Assembly (NCBI GenBank): GCA_038204465.1
Contig: JBBRCX010000102.1
Span: 1-15,851, forward strand
Length of the DNA stretch: 15,851 bases
Source of the DNA: JBBRCX01 sp038204465
Lineage (GTDB): Bacteria > Planctomycetota > Phycisphaerae > Tepidisphaerales > Tepidisphaeraceae
Reading direction: 5' to 3'
The notes under the pieces were generated by a model that ran no database searches, was not told where the DNA came from, and saw only the letters and a program-made list of their open reading frames with translations. The position numbers were made by a program, and so were the translations under genes. Numbering within the stretch: position 1 is the first letter of the stretch; each line of letters begins with the position of its first letter. Shown here piece after piece: positions 1 through 7,009 of the stretch.

Positions 1-1
1 G

Positions 2-1852
2 ATCGATCAATATGGCTGGCGCATCCGGCTCGGCGGTGGGGCGGCGGCAGCGCTGATCACCGGGGCGGCGGGAGTGCTGCTGGGACTTGCGCTGTCGGCG
101 CCGCAGACGCTGCCGACGCTGGAGTACCTTCAGAGCAGCGCGCGGGTCCTGCGCCGCGCAGGCGGCGCGGTGGAGACGCCGGCACAGGGGAGCTCTGCGT
201 TGTCGCAACTCGTGCTTCCTTACGTGCTGGGATCGAACCGGACAGGCTCGACGTATATCGGCGAGCCGCGTGATGCGAGCGGCATCGCGATCAGCAACCG
301 GATCGAGAGCGAAGCCGGCGGTTACACCGGGTTCTTCGTGGCGTTGGTGTTGGCGCCGCTTGGCTGGTGCAGCCGGTCGCACCGGCGGCAGTATTTGTTC
401 TGGCTGATCGCGGGCGCGCTGGCGCTGTGCCCGACGCTTGGCGTGCCGATTCTTTCTGATTTGCTCTCGATCGGGCCGTTGAAAGTCCTGCGGAACAACC
501 GGCTGGTTGTGGTGAGCGGATTCGCCCTGTTGGTGATGGGCGTGATTGGATTGCAGGCGCTGTCGGAGGGAATTCGACCGCCACGCTGGTTGCTCGCGGC
601 AAGCCTTCTCCCGGCCACGCTTGGCGCGTGGTGCGTGCAACGTGCGGGAGAGACGCCGGTCGTGAATAACAGGGCAGTGGGCGCGGCGGGCGCATCGTGG
701 AGCATTCCAGATCTCTTGTGGCCGGCCCGGTGGTCGAGCGCCACGGGGTTCAATGTCCAGGGTTGGTTCGGGCTGATGTATCGCAACGGGGCGGTGCTGT
801 GCGGGGCGGCGGTGCTGATCTGGCTGCTGATCGGGTTGCGGCGTTCGCCATTTCGTCGGCGGCAGGACCCCGCAGCGGCAGCGATTGCGAGACGGCAGGC
901 GTGGCCGGTCTGGGCGCTGGGGGCGCTGTGCGTGGCGGAGATGATCGCGGCGGCGTTCGACGTGAATCCGCAGTCGGATCCGGCGTTGTATTATCCGCGG
1001 CTAGCGGCGCTGGAGGCGGTGGCGCAGGCGCCGCCCGGACGAATCTGCGGCATGAGCTGCCTGCCGCCGAACCTCAATCAGACGCATGGGCTGTCGGACA
1101 TCCGCGGCTACGACGCCGCCGATCCGGCGCGGCTGGTGGAGCTGCTGGAGCTGTTTCGGGATCCGAATGCTGCGACGTCGCCGGACTGGGCGATGACCCA
1201 ATGGTTCGTGCCGCAGCGCTCGCCGCTGATGAACCTGCTGAATTTGAGATACCTGATCGTCCGCGGATCGCCGCCCGCTGGAGAAACGCCGGCGATTGTC
1301 GCGACGGATTATTGGGTGCTGGAGAACAAGCAGTGCCTCCCGCGCGCGACGGTGCCGCAACGCGTGCAGGTGGTGAATGACGATGAGCAGCGCCTTCGGC
1401 TGCTGGCCTATCCTGGGTTCGACGCGCGGCAGGTTGCGTACGTTGAGGGTGCGGAAGGATCGTTACCCGCCGGCGCGGGGTCGGCCGAGATCGTGGACGA
1501 GCTGCCGGGGCGGGTGCGGGTGAAGTTTGACATGCAGCGATCGGGGCTGCTCGTGCTCGCAGATCTGTGGGACGTCGGCTGGAGAGCGCGGGTGAACGGC
1601 AAACGGCTTGCGGTTTATCGCGCGGACCACGCGCTGCGGGGCGTCGTTGTGCCGGCCGGGAGCGGCGTCGTTGAGTTCAGCTATGAGCCGGGAAGTTTCC
1701 GTTGGGGGTTGGCTCTGGCGTTCATCGCAGCGGTGTCGATCGGGGCGCTGCTGCGATGGAAAGGTGTTGCTCCGACCGCGGTTGAACCTCGGAGTGAGAA
1801 AAAGGCTGCGAGGGGCGCGGCTCCGCGGCAGGGGCGATCCGCGTGGCGATAG
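2..1852 (+). CDS. YfhO-like multi-pass membrane protein (5' end missing)
   Basis: The frame is open from base 2, so the gene enters from the left edge. The GTG at 74 is internal and not a credible start. About 616 C-terminal residues are visible. The first membrane segment ends in LSAPQTLPTLEYL, a conserved YfhO-family pattern. Further hydrophobic segments follow, one after an NNRLVVVSGFALL motif typical of the family. A periplasmic part then carries DIRGYDAADPARL and LLNLRYLIV, a beta-rich domain ending near LADLWDVGWRARVNG, and a last membrane helix with a basic tail. YfhO proteins are GT-C-like membrane proteins; in Gram-positives they modify teichoic acids or lipid-linked sugars. The substrate here is unknown. 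The gene converges on the DUF502 gene with a 15-bp gap. The family call is by pattern recognition and is fairly secure; the catalytic N-terminus is outside the window. Confidence 0.85.
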   Translation: MDQYGWRIRLGGGAAAALITGAAGVLLGLALSAPQTLPTLEYLQSSARVLRRAGGAVETPAQGSSALSQLVLPYVLGSNRTGSTYIGEPRDASGIAISNRIESEAGGYTGFFVALVLAPLGWCSRSHRRQYLFWLIAGALALCPTLGVPILSDLLSIGPLKVLRNNRLVVVSGFALLVMGVIGLQALSEGIRPPRWLLAASLLPATLGAWCVQRAGETPVVNNRAVGAAGASWSIPDLLWPARWSSATGFNVQGWFGLMYRNGAVLCGAAVLIWLLIGLRRSPFRRRQDPAAAAIARRQAWPVWALGALCVAEMIAAAFDVNPQSDPALYYPRLAALEAVAQAPPGRICGMSCLPPNLNQTHGLSDIRGYDAADPARLVELLELFRDPNAATSPDWAMTQWFVPQRSPLMNLLNLRYLIVRGSPPAGETPAIVATDYWVLENKQCLPRATVPQRVQVVNDDEQRLRLLAYPGFDARQVAYVEGAEGSLPAGAGSAEIVDELPGRVRVKFDMQRSGLLVLADLWDVGWRARVNGKRLAVYRADHALRGVVVPAGSGVVEFSYEPGSFRWGLALAFIAAVSIGALLRWKGVAPTAVEPRSEKKAARGAAPRQGRSAWR

Positions 1853-1867
1853 GAATGGCAGCGGCGT

Positions 1868-2494
1868 TCAGCCCTGTGGAAGGGCCTGAGTTTGGAGACG
1901 GTCCATCAGCGCGACGGCGGCGGCGCCGACGGGGGTGGGGACATAGTTGCCAGTGGAGAGGATGATCTTGAACGCTTCTTCCGTGGTGAGGTCGACCATC
2001 TGGCACCGCGCGCGGCGGACGAAATAGAGGCGGCCATTCACCGGGTTGGGGGAGGCGGGGACGAAGACGCAGATGGTGTCGGCGTTGCCGTCGATCGGTC
2101 GGGCGCTGGTGAAGCCGAGCAGGAGCATGTGCCCGGTTTCATCGGGAATGAGGGTGACGCGGGAGAAGATTCCCTCGGTGCCGCCGGGGGTCAGCGCCAC
2201 GTGCTTCCAACCCGCGTAGAAGCTGCGAAGGACCGGGAGGTGGCTGAGAACGCGGTCGATCCCGCGAAGGATGAACTTGCCCAGCAGGCTGGTCGCGACC
2301 AGCCCGCAGGCATAGACGGCCGCGAGCACCAGCAGCACTCCGATGAAGGGGATGTCGACGCGCAGGAGGGTGCGCGAGAGGGGGCGGGTCTTGGCCTCGA
2401 CCCAATAGATGATGAACGCGGTGATGGCCAGCGGGAGGAACGCGAAGATCCCGGCAAGGAACGTGTTGCGGAGGTGTTTCTGCATTTGCGCCAT
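1868..2494 (-). CDS. DUF502 family integral membrane protein
   Basis: This is a 208-residue protein with two hydrophobic segments, at about residues 11-32 and 49-72. The DUF502 core follows: FYAGWKHVALTPGG near the middle, then GHMLLLGFTSARP, a CVFVPASPNPVNGRLYFV stretch, and a C-terminal segment ending STGNYVPTP. Length and motif order fit the family, whose function is not established. The frame stays open further upstream to 2950, but that extension is Pro/Ala/Arg-rich, lies antisense to the next gene and has no family similarity. I chose the ATG at 2494 (protein MAQMQKH...); the ATG at 2485 is the only close alternative. No clear Shine-Dalgarno is visible. The 3' end overlaps a small GCCCT/AGGGC hairpin at 1871-1885, which lacks a T-tract and is not a convincing terminator. 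The gene is divergent from the EEP-like gene. Confidence 0.85.
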   Translation of the reverse strand: MAQMQKHLRNTFLAGIFAFLPLAITAFIIYWVEAKTRPLSRTLLRVDIPFIGVLLVLAAVYACGLVATSLLGKFILRGIDRVLSHLPVLRSFYAGWKHVALTPGGTEGIFSRVTLIPDETGHMLLLGFTSARPIDGNADTICVFVPASPNPVNGRLYFVRRARCQMVDLTTEEAFKIILSTGNYVPTPVGAAAVALMDRLQTQALPQG

Positions 2495-2544
2495 GGGCCG
2501 ACTATTCTTGCCGCGCAATGGTTGTAATGCCAATGGGTCGTTAG

Positions 2545-2558
2545 CGCGGGATCCCGCG
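2545..2558. promoter_or_regulatory. Perfect 14-bp palindrome in divergent intergenic region (candidate operator)
   Basis: CGCGGGATCCCGCG is its own reverse complement. It sits about 50 bp upstream of the DUF502 start and about 95 bp upstream of the chosen start of the EEP-like gene, where a shared regulator could act. There is no T-tract, so it is not an intrinsic terminator. Palindromes of this size do occur by chance in GC-rich DNA, so the operator role is only a suggestion. Confidence 0.35.
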
Positions 2559-2652
2559 GTCCCGGCAAACGGGTTGAGGATTCCCCTGGCGGATGCGTTG
2601 GCGCTTAACGGCGGTCCTTTTTGCGGAGGAGAGATTGCGAGGACGATGGTCG

Positions 2653-3408
2653 ATGCGTGGGGCGCTGGCGTGCATCGCGATGTTCGCGCTGGGGGGAATC
2701 GTGCTCGCGGGGCTGTTTCTTGCGCCGCGGAACCGCGCGCCGGCCGCGCCGGATGTGGCGGCTCGGGTGCCGCCGGGGGTGAAGCTGCGCGTGGCGCTGT
2801 GGGACACGAACGGCGCTGATTCGCAGTTGGGGATCGAGGCTTTGCGCGCGCTTGCGCCGGATTACCTGTTGCTGAACGGGGTGCAACTGGACGAGGCGCT
2901 GGCGGTTGCGCAGGGGCTAGGGATGGAGCGATCGTTTCATCCGCGGGCATTTCAGCGCATCGATTCCGGCCCCGACAGCGCGGAAGGGCGGGGGGTTTGC
3001 ATGCTGAGCAAGCGTTCGCTGTACGAGCAGCGCGCGGTTGCCGGGGCGGATCGCGTCGCGTTTGGAGTATGGGCGATCGCTGTTGTCGATGAAAGCAAGT
3101 TTGGGCTGGCGGTGCTGCGCGTGCCGGACGACTCGCAGCGATGGGTCTCGGTGCTGGCCGAGTTGTGGTCTAAGGAAGGATCGCCGCCGGTGGTCATTGC
3201 GGCCAAAGGAGGCGGCGCCCTGGAGGACAAGAGGAGCGGCCTGGTGCTGAGCGACGCGGTCGCGGGGTCGGAGTCGAAGCGATTGCCCGGAGGTTATTCG
3301 CTGTTCGTGTCGCCTCAGTGGTTTGTGGTCGATCGAGGGGTTGGATCCGGCGCGGAGGGGGCGAACGTGCGCTGGATGGATCTGGGAGCGGCGTCTTCGC
3401 GGCGATGA
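2653..3408 (+). CDS. Membrane-anchored protein resembling a degenerate endonuclease/exonuclease/phosphatase (EEP) domain
   Basis: I chose the ATG at 2653, giving 251 residues. It lies 9 nt after GCGAGGA, and the protein then begins directly with a signal-anchor helix (residues 3-25). The frame also has an ATG at 2593, which adds 20 residues with a weak ribosome site. The body follows EEP order: a beta strand LRVALWDTNG, then a helix and APDYLLLNGV (about 68-77), then GVCMLSKRSL (114-123), then VVIAAKGGG (180-188), then a strand with WFVVDRG near the end. Active EEP proteins have PDxxxLQE, a GDFN motif and a final SDH. Here these read PDYLLLNGV, AAKGGG and no SDH, so the catalytic residues are absent. 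The fold call is tentative; it could be an unrelated exported protein. It converges on the next gene with a 78-bp gap. Confidence 0.6.
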   Translation: MRGALACIAMFALGGIVLAGLFLAPRNRAPAAPDVAARVPPGVKLRVALWDTNGADSQLGIEALRALAPDYLLLNGVQLDEALAVAQGLGMERSFHPRAFQRIDSGPDSAEGRGVCMLSKRSLYEQRAVAGADRVAFGVWAIAVVDESKFGLAVLRVPDDSQRWVSVLAELWSKEGSPPVVIAAKGGGALEDKRSGLVLSDAVAGSESKRLPGGYSLFVSPQWFVVDRGVGSGAEGANVRWMDLGAASSRR

Positions 3409-3486
3409 ATCGCTTTTGTGATGGCAGAGGCCAAGCGTTCCGCGCGGGCGGAGAAAGCATGGCGATGGTGCGAGGAATACCGCGCG

Positions 3487-4572
3487 CTAGAGTTTTGCCT
3501 GCAGTTCGCGGCGAAGTGTTTTTACGTCCGCCCAGCGCTTGTCCGAGTTGGGCTCGCGGTCGATCTCGATCTGCTTTCCGGTGAGCTTGCTGAGTCGCGC
3601 GGCGGCGGCGGCGCGGATCTCGGCGGTGGGGCCGTCGGCGATGCTCAGCAGAAGGAAACCGTAGTCGTCAGCCCTGGCCGCGGCCTCTCGCGGGGTGAAG
3701 GGGAAGTAGGGTGCGATCACGCTGTCGACGCGGAGGTTCTGCTCGGGGGAGAGATTCTCGCGGCTGAGTGCTGCCAGCGCGACGGCGCCGGGGCCGCCTA
3801 GCGCATTGAGTTCATCGCCGGCTTCGCGCTGCCGCAGGTCGGAAGAATCCAACTCCGGGACGAGGCGGCGGACCGTGGACTGCATCTGCGGCGGCGGTTG
3901 GAGCGCTTCGGCGAAGACCTGCCACGCCCCCAGCCGGTAAGGCCTCACGATCGGCTCATTTCCTAAATCGCGGAAAATCGGTCCCAGGTATTCGGCGGTT
4001 TCCAACGGGTGCCGGCGGCGCAGGTCATCGAAGGTGGCGGCGGCCAGCTCGAATTGCAGAATCTGCGGCTTGCCGATGTATACGGAGAAGCGGACGCGAT
4101 CGGCCCCGAGCGGCTGGACCACTCCTTCGCGCGCGATGATCATCTGGCCCTGCACGGGAGATTGCACGAGGCGCACGAGCGTCGAGCCTGCATCCGATTC
4201 CACCAGGCGCTCGACCATGACGGCGCCGAAGGTTGTCGCGACGGAGGTCTTGATGTGCTGGCCGTTGGCCGCCTCGGCGGTATGCGTGAGGCGCAGGATG
4301 ATCGAGCCGCTGTCACGCCCGGGGCGCAGGTCGACGAGCGCAGTCGCCTTCCCCGGCAGTTCGGGGATTTCCAGCATCTGGACGCGCCGCTGCGGCGAGA
4401 GATCGGTGGCGACGAGAAGGTCCTCGCCGGCGAGCTGGAATTGAACCACTTCAGCGAGCGATCGGCGGTCCAGCGGTGCGGCCGGCTGCGGCCGCGCGGG
4501 CTGCGCAGCGGCAGCGGCGCTCGTGAGCACGAGCGCGAGCAGCACGCTCCATGGGATTGATGACAGCTTCAT
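3487..4572 (-). CDS. Secreted protein of unknown function
   Basis: This 361-residue protein has a clear Sec signal peptide: KLSS at the N-terminus, a hydrophobic core at residues 8-18, and an Ala-rich end with probable cleavage near residue 23 before QPARP. The mature part starts with a Pro/Ala linker, then a beta-rich region (about 40-185) that seems to report values against a threshold (LLVATDLSPQRRVQML). A helical C-terminal half follows. Its LRQREAGDELNALGGPGAVALAALS stretch (about 245-270) and the later AEIRAAAAARLSKLTG resemble HEAT/armadillo-type helical pairs. I do not recognise a named family. A TACAAT hexamer lies on the minus strand at 4585-4590, so a promoter would leave a very short leader, but no matching -35 is at normal spacing. 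The glycosyltransferase gene upstream has its own terminator, so this gene is probably transcribed separately. Confidence 0.8.
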   Translation of the reverse strand: MKLSSIPWSVLLALVLTSAAAAAQPARPQPAAPLDRRSLAEVVQFQLAGEDLLVATDLSPQRRVQMLEIPELPGKATALVDLRPGRDSGSIILRLTHTAEAANGQHIKTSVATTFGAVMVERLVESDAGSTLVRLVQSPVQGQMIIAREGVVQPLGADRVRFSVYIGKPQILQFELAAATFDDLRRRHPLETAEYLGPIFRDLGNEPIVRPYRLGAWQVFAEALQPPPQMQSTVRRLVPELDSSDLRQREAGDELNALGGPGAVALAALSRENLSPEQNLRVDSVIAPYFPFTPREAAARADDYGFLLLSIADGPTAEIRAAAAARLSKLTGKQIEIDREPNSDKRWADVKTLRRELQAKL

Positions 4573-4620
4573 CCAACCGCATCAATTGTATCCGCACGCG
4601 ATGCATCAACCACGCGCCTT

Positions 4621-4658
4621 GGAAAGAGAAAGACCCGACGCCGAGAGGACGCCGGGTC
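4621..4658 (-). terminator. Rho-independent terminator after the glycosyltransferase gene
   Basis: On the minus strand an arm at 4658-4648 (GACCCGGCGTC) pairs with 4642-4632 (GGCGTCGGGTC). This makes an 11-position stem with two mismatches, a 5-nt loop, and then a U-rich tail TTTCTCTTTCC at 4631-4621. It begins 26 bp after the stop of the glycosyltransferase gene and ends 48 bp before the start of the secreted-protein gene, so it separates the two same-strand genes. On the plus strand no T-tract follows, so it works in one direction only. Confidence 0.8.
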
Positions 4659-4683
4659 GTGGGGGCGGCTGTTAAAGAATGAA

Positions 4684-6351
4684 TCAGGCGACTTCCGAAA
4701 TTGGTCCGGAGCGGTCGGACTCGAAGGAATCGTCGATGTTGGCGGCCGCTTCGCTGCTCTGCTGGATCAGCTGGTCGCACAACTGCTCGAGGTGGCGGGC
4801 CGTCTGGTTGAAACCGAAGTGCTGCTCGACCCGGGTGCGCATCGTCTTGCCGAGCTTCTGGCGGTAGGCCGGCTCGCGGATGATCTTGCTGATCCGCTCG
4901 ATGTAGGCGGCGGAATCGCGGCCGGTGATGGTGGCTTCGCTGCCGGCGAAGGCGGCGGCCTGCGACTGCTCGGCGGCGTCGCCCCAGCGCATCGCGACGA
5001 CCGGGCGCTCGACCGACATCGCCTGCAAAACGCCGGCCGCGCCGCTGGCGGGGAACTCGGCGATATACAAATCGGCGATGCGAAGGAAGCCGGGCAGGTC
5101 CTTGCGCCGCCCGGCGTATCCCACGCGCTTGGCGACGCCGGCGGATTCAAACTTGCGCTTCTGCCAGGCCAGCGCGCCCTCGCCGATCAGCAGGTAAATC
5201 GCGTGGGGGTGCGCCCGCAGGATGTTGATGATTGCTTCGACGAACTCTTCAGAGATGCTCCGGTCGAGGTCCTGGCCCGCCGTGGCGAGGACGATCGCCT
5301 GCTCGGGAATGCCGTAAGCGGAGCGCTGCGGAAGGGCACCGAGGTTTTCGTCGATGTCGATGCCTTCGAGGACGAACTTGCTGTCGATGCCGCGGCGCTG
5401 CCAGTAATCCTTGTCGGCTTCGTAGCGGATCTGGTCGGTGTAGAGGACCGAGGTGATGCCCGAGGCGTAAAGGGGCGTGCGGCGGGCGAGATTGATCTTC
5501 ACCCTGGCCACGTCCCAGTTGGCGACGACAGCAGCGATGGGATCGGCCTGGGTCGCGTCGAAGATGACGACTTCGATTCGGTCTTTGACGAGCTGAGCGG
5601 CGAGGTCGCGGGCCGCGGAGACGGAATCGCCATCAAGGGGCGACAGCCAGGCCTGGACCTTGGTCTTGGTGAGGAACTCCAGGGTCTCTTTCCCGCGCTT
5701 GCTGCTGGGAGCGGCGTAGGCGGTCTGCGCAAACTGCTGCTTGTCGCGGCGGGCGGCAGCCTCGGTGGAATAGACCTGCACCTTGAAGCGATTGCTGTCG
5801 TGGTGCTTGGCAAAGCTGCGGACGGAGCGGCCGGTGGTGTCATCATCGGCAATGCCGGAGACGACGTAGGCGATTCGCGTCTGCTTGTTGTTCCACTCGA
5901 GGTCTTCGGTGTTGGTCCAGCCGATGCACTGAGCGGCGCGGTCGTATTGGGTGGCGACGAACTGGCAATTCTCGCGGTCGGAGGTGAAGGCGCCGCCGTG
6001 CTGAAGGTCGAAGGCGATGCCGTTCTGAATTGCTTCGAGCCCCAGGGCGTATTCACGGCGGGCGATGGCGCTGGAGCCGAACTTGATGATGGGTTGGGCG
6101 CGCTGGTCGGTCAGTCCGAGGAAGCCGCTGACGCTGACGAACTGGTTGAGCACTTTCTGGTCGCTGTAATCGATCGCCTCCAGGCTCTGGAGCATGTGCT
6201 GTTGCGCCTTGCGCAGATCGAGCATGGCATGGGCATGGTGGGCGAGGAATTTTTCCGCGCTGTTCGGCGACTCCTGGTAAACCTCCAGGCTCTCAGAATC
6301 GATCAGCTCACCCTTGTTAACGCGATCGACGAGCTCCATCAGCGATGCCAT
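4684..6351 (-). CDS. GT-B fold glycosyltransferase, SPINDLY/GT41- or GT4-like
   Basis: The ATG at 6351 gives 555 residues and follows an AAGGA ribosome site at 7-8 nt. The frame continues to 6717, but that extension is low-complexity and intergenic in character. Residues about 1-150 are helical and have no clear TPR consensus. A first Rossmann-like half starts at RIAYVVSGIADDDTTGRSVRSF and includes VQVYSTE and IEVVIFDATQADP. A second half runs from IVLATAGQDLDRSISEEFVEA through YLLIGEGALAWQK and VGYAGRRKDLPGFL to the C-terminal donor-site region FPASGAAGVLQAMSVERPVV (about 430-450). That last stretch occupies the position of the E-rich donor-site motif of retaining GT-B enzymes, but the usual PSxxEGxG sequence is altered. 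The order resembles SPINDLY-type O-GlcNAc transferases and group-1 glycosyltransferases. There is no signal peptide or membrane segment, so it acts in the cytoplasm. Donor and acceptor cannot be read. Confidence 0.75.
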   Translation of the reverse strand: MASLMELVDRVNKGELIDSESLEVYQESPNSAEKFLAHHAHAMLDLRKAQQHMLQSLEAIDYSDQKVLNQFVSVSGFLGLTDQRAQPIIKFGSSAIARREYALGLEAIQNGIAFDLQHGGAFTSDRENCQFVATQYDRAAQCIGWTNTEDLEWNNKQTRIAYVVSGIADDDTTGRSVRSFAKHHDSNRFKVQVYSTEAAARRDKQQFAQTAYAAPSSKRGKETLEFLTKTKVQAWLSPLDGDSVSAARDLAAQLVKDRIEVVIFDATQADPIAAVVANWDVARVKINLARRTPLYASGITSVLYTDQIRYEADKDYWQRRGIDSKFVLEGIDIDENLGALPQRSAYGIPEQAIVLATAGQDLDRSISEEFVEAIINILRAHPHAIYLLIGEGALAWQKRKFESAGVAKRVGYAGRRKDLPGFLRIADLYIAEFPASGAAGVLQAMSVERPVVAMRWGDAAEQSQAAAFAGSEATITGRDSAAYIERISKIIREPAYRQKLGKTMRTRVEQHFGFNQTARHLEQLCDQLIQQSSEAAANIDDSFESDRSGPISEVA

Positions 6352-7009
6352 GCGACGTCCTTTCTTCCTGCACACGTATGTGGTGCGACAACTTCCGGCT
6401 GGACCCAGACCCTTGCAGTGAGTTATCGGATGTTGGAGGGGGCTTGCATGAATTTGAATGAGGGGCGTTGTTTCGGGATTTTTTTGTTCTAGATTCAGGG
6501 TTGCGCGCGTGAGCGACCCTCTGAAAGGGCGCGGTCGTTGGGGCGGTGGTGGACGGGCGGGGATTGAGTGGTGGGCGTGCTGCGCGCCAATGGCAAGCTT
6601 TCTTGATTCCCATTTCAGAATGCAAAAGCCAGGGTGGCTCGGCCCCCCCGGCGACCCCCGAGGCCTCTCCGACTGGCACGGGTGGGCGGCCGGCCAGGTT
6701 CGTTCAACCGGACGCATATCGCACTGGGCAGTTGCGTCGGCGCGTGGGCCCCGCTGAGCGGTTGATAAACCACCTGTTGTGTTTCGTACGGAAGAATATA
6801 GAATGAAATTGGAGCTTGATTGTGGTCGTGGTGGCGGGGGTTGGAGGTCGATTGAAAATTCTTAGTGGTGAAAACGAACCCATTATTGAGGCGCTGAGCG
6901 GGCGCCAGAGGTGATTAGGCCTTGAATCGCGTCGGGAAGGAGGCGGCCTACAAGAAACGGAATGGTTCGGTTACAAAAAGCTTCAGCAGTTGAGCTTCTG
7001 AGGATCTGA
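6352..7009. other. 658-bp intergenic region between the divergent glycosyltransferase and serS genes
   Basis: I find no convincing protein gene or tRNA here. The left part (6352-6480) would be the glycosyltransferase leader on the minus strand. A T7 run lies at 6479-6485. Hairpin-forming sequence lies at 6497-6532 and a very C-rich element at about 6620-6700. From about 6760 the DNA is clearly poorer in GC. Here a TATAGA-like hexamer (6797-6802) has no good -35; a short ORF lies at 6803-6865; and two inverted repeats precede serS: GGCGC/GCGCC (6890-6906) and TAGGCC/GGCCTA (6916-6950). A long serS leader or a small RNA could be encoded, but nothing matches an RNA family I know. Confidence 0.5.
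6497..6532 (+). other. Overlapping, mutually exclusive hairpins
   Basis: AGGGTTGC (6497-6504) can pair with GCGACCCT (6513-6520) over 8 bp including one G-U, with an 8-nt loop. The same GCGACCCT can instead pair with AGGGCGC (6526-6532) with a single bulged A and a 5-nt loop. Sharing an arm is the layout of attenuators and riboswitches, but no ligand-binding motif or T-tract is present, and chance is possible in GC-rich DNA. Confidence 0.3.

Noticed and set aside
1871..1885. GCCCT/AGGGC hairpin at the convergent 3' ends
   Set aside because: Five-bp stem inside the DUF502 coding end with no T-tract on either strand; not supported as a terminator.
2495..2950. N-terminal extension of the DUF502 frame
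   Set aside because: Pro/Ala/Arg-rich and antisense to the EEP-like gene; the family N-terminus begins at the ATG at 2494.
3435..3456. TCCGC/GCGGA hairpin between convergent genes
   Set aside because: Short stem without a T-tract in either direction.
4792..6492. 566-codon open frame on the plus strand
   Set aside because: Antisense shadow of the glycosyltransferase, low-complexity Gly/Asp/Leu composition, no family pattern.
6352..6717. N-terminal extension of the glycosyltransferase frame
   Set aside because: Crosses the intergenic C-rich element; the ATG at 6351 has a good AAGGA ribosome site.
6911..6950. Similarity to the SRP RNA apical loop (GGGAAGGAGGCGGCC)
   Set aside because: Only the GGAAGG part fits; the pairing strand and conserved symmetric loop are missing.
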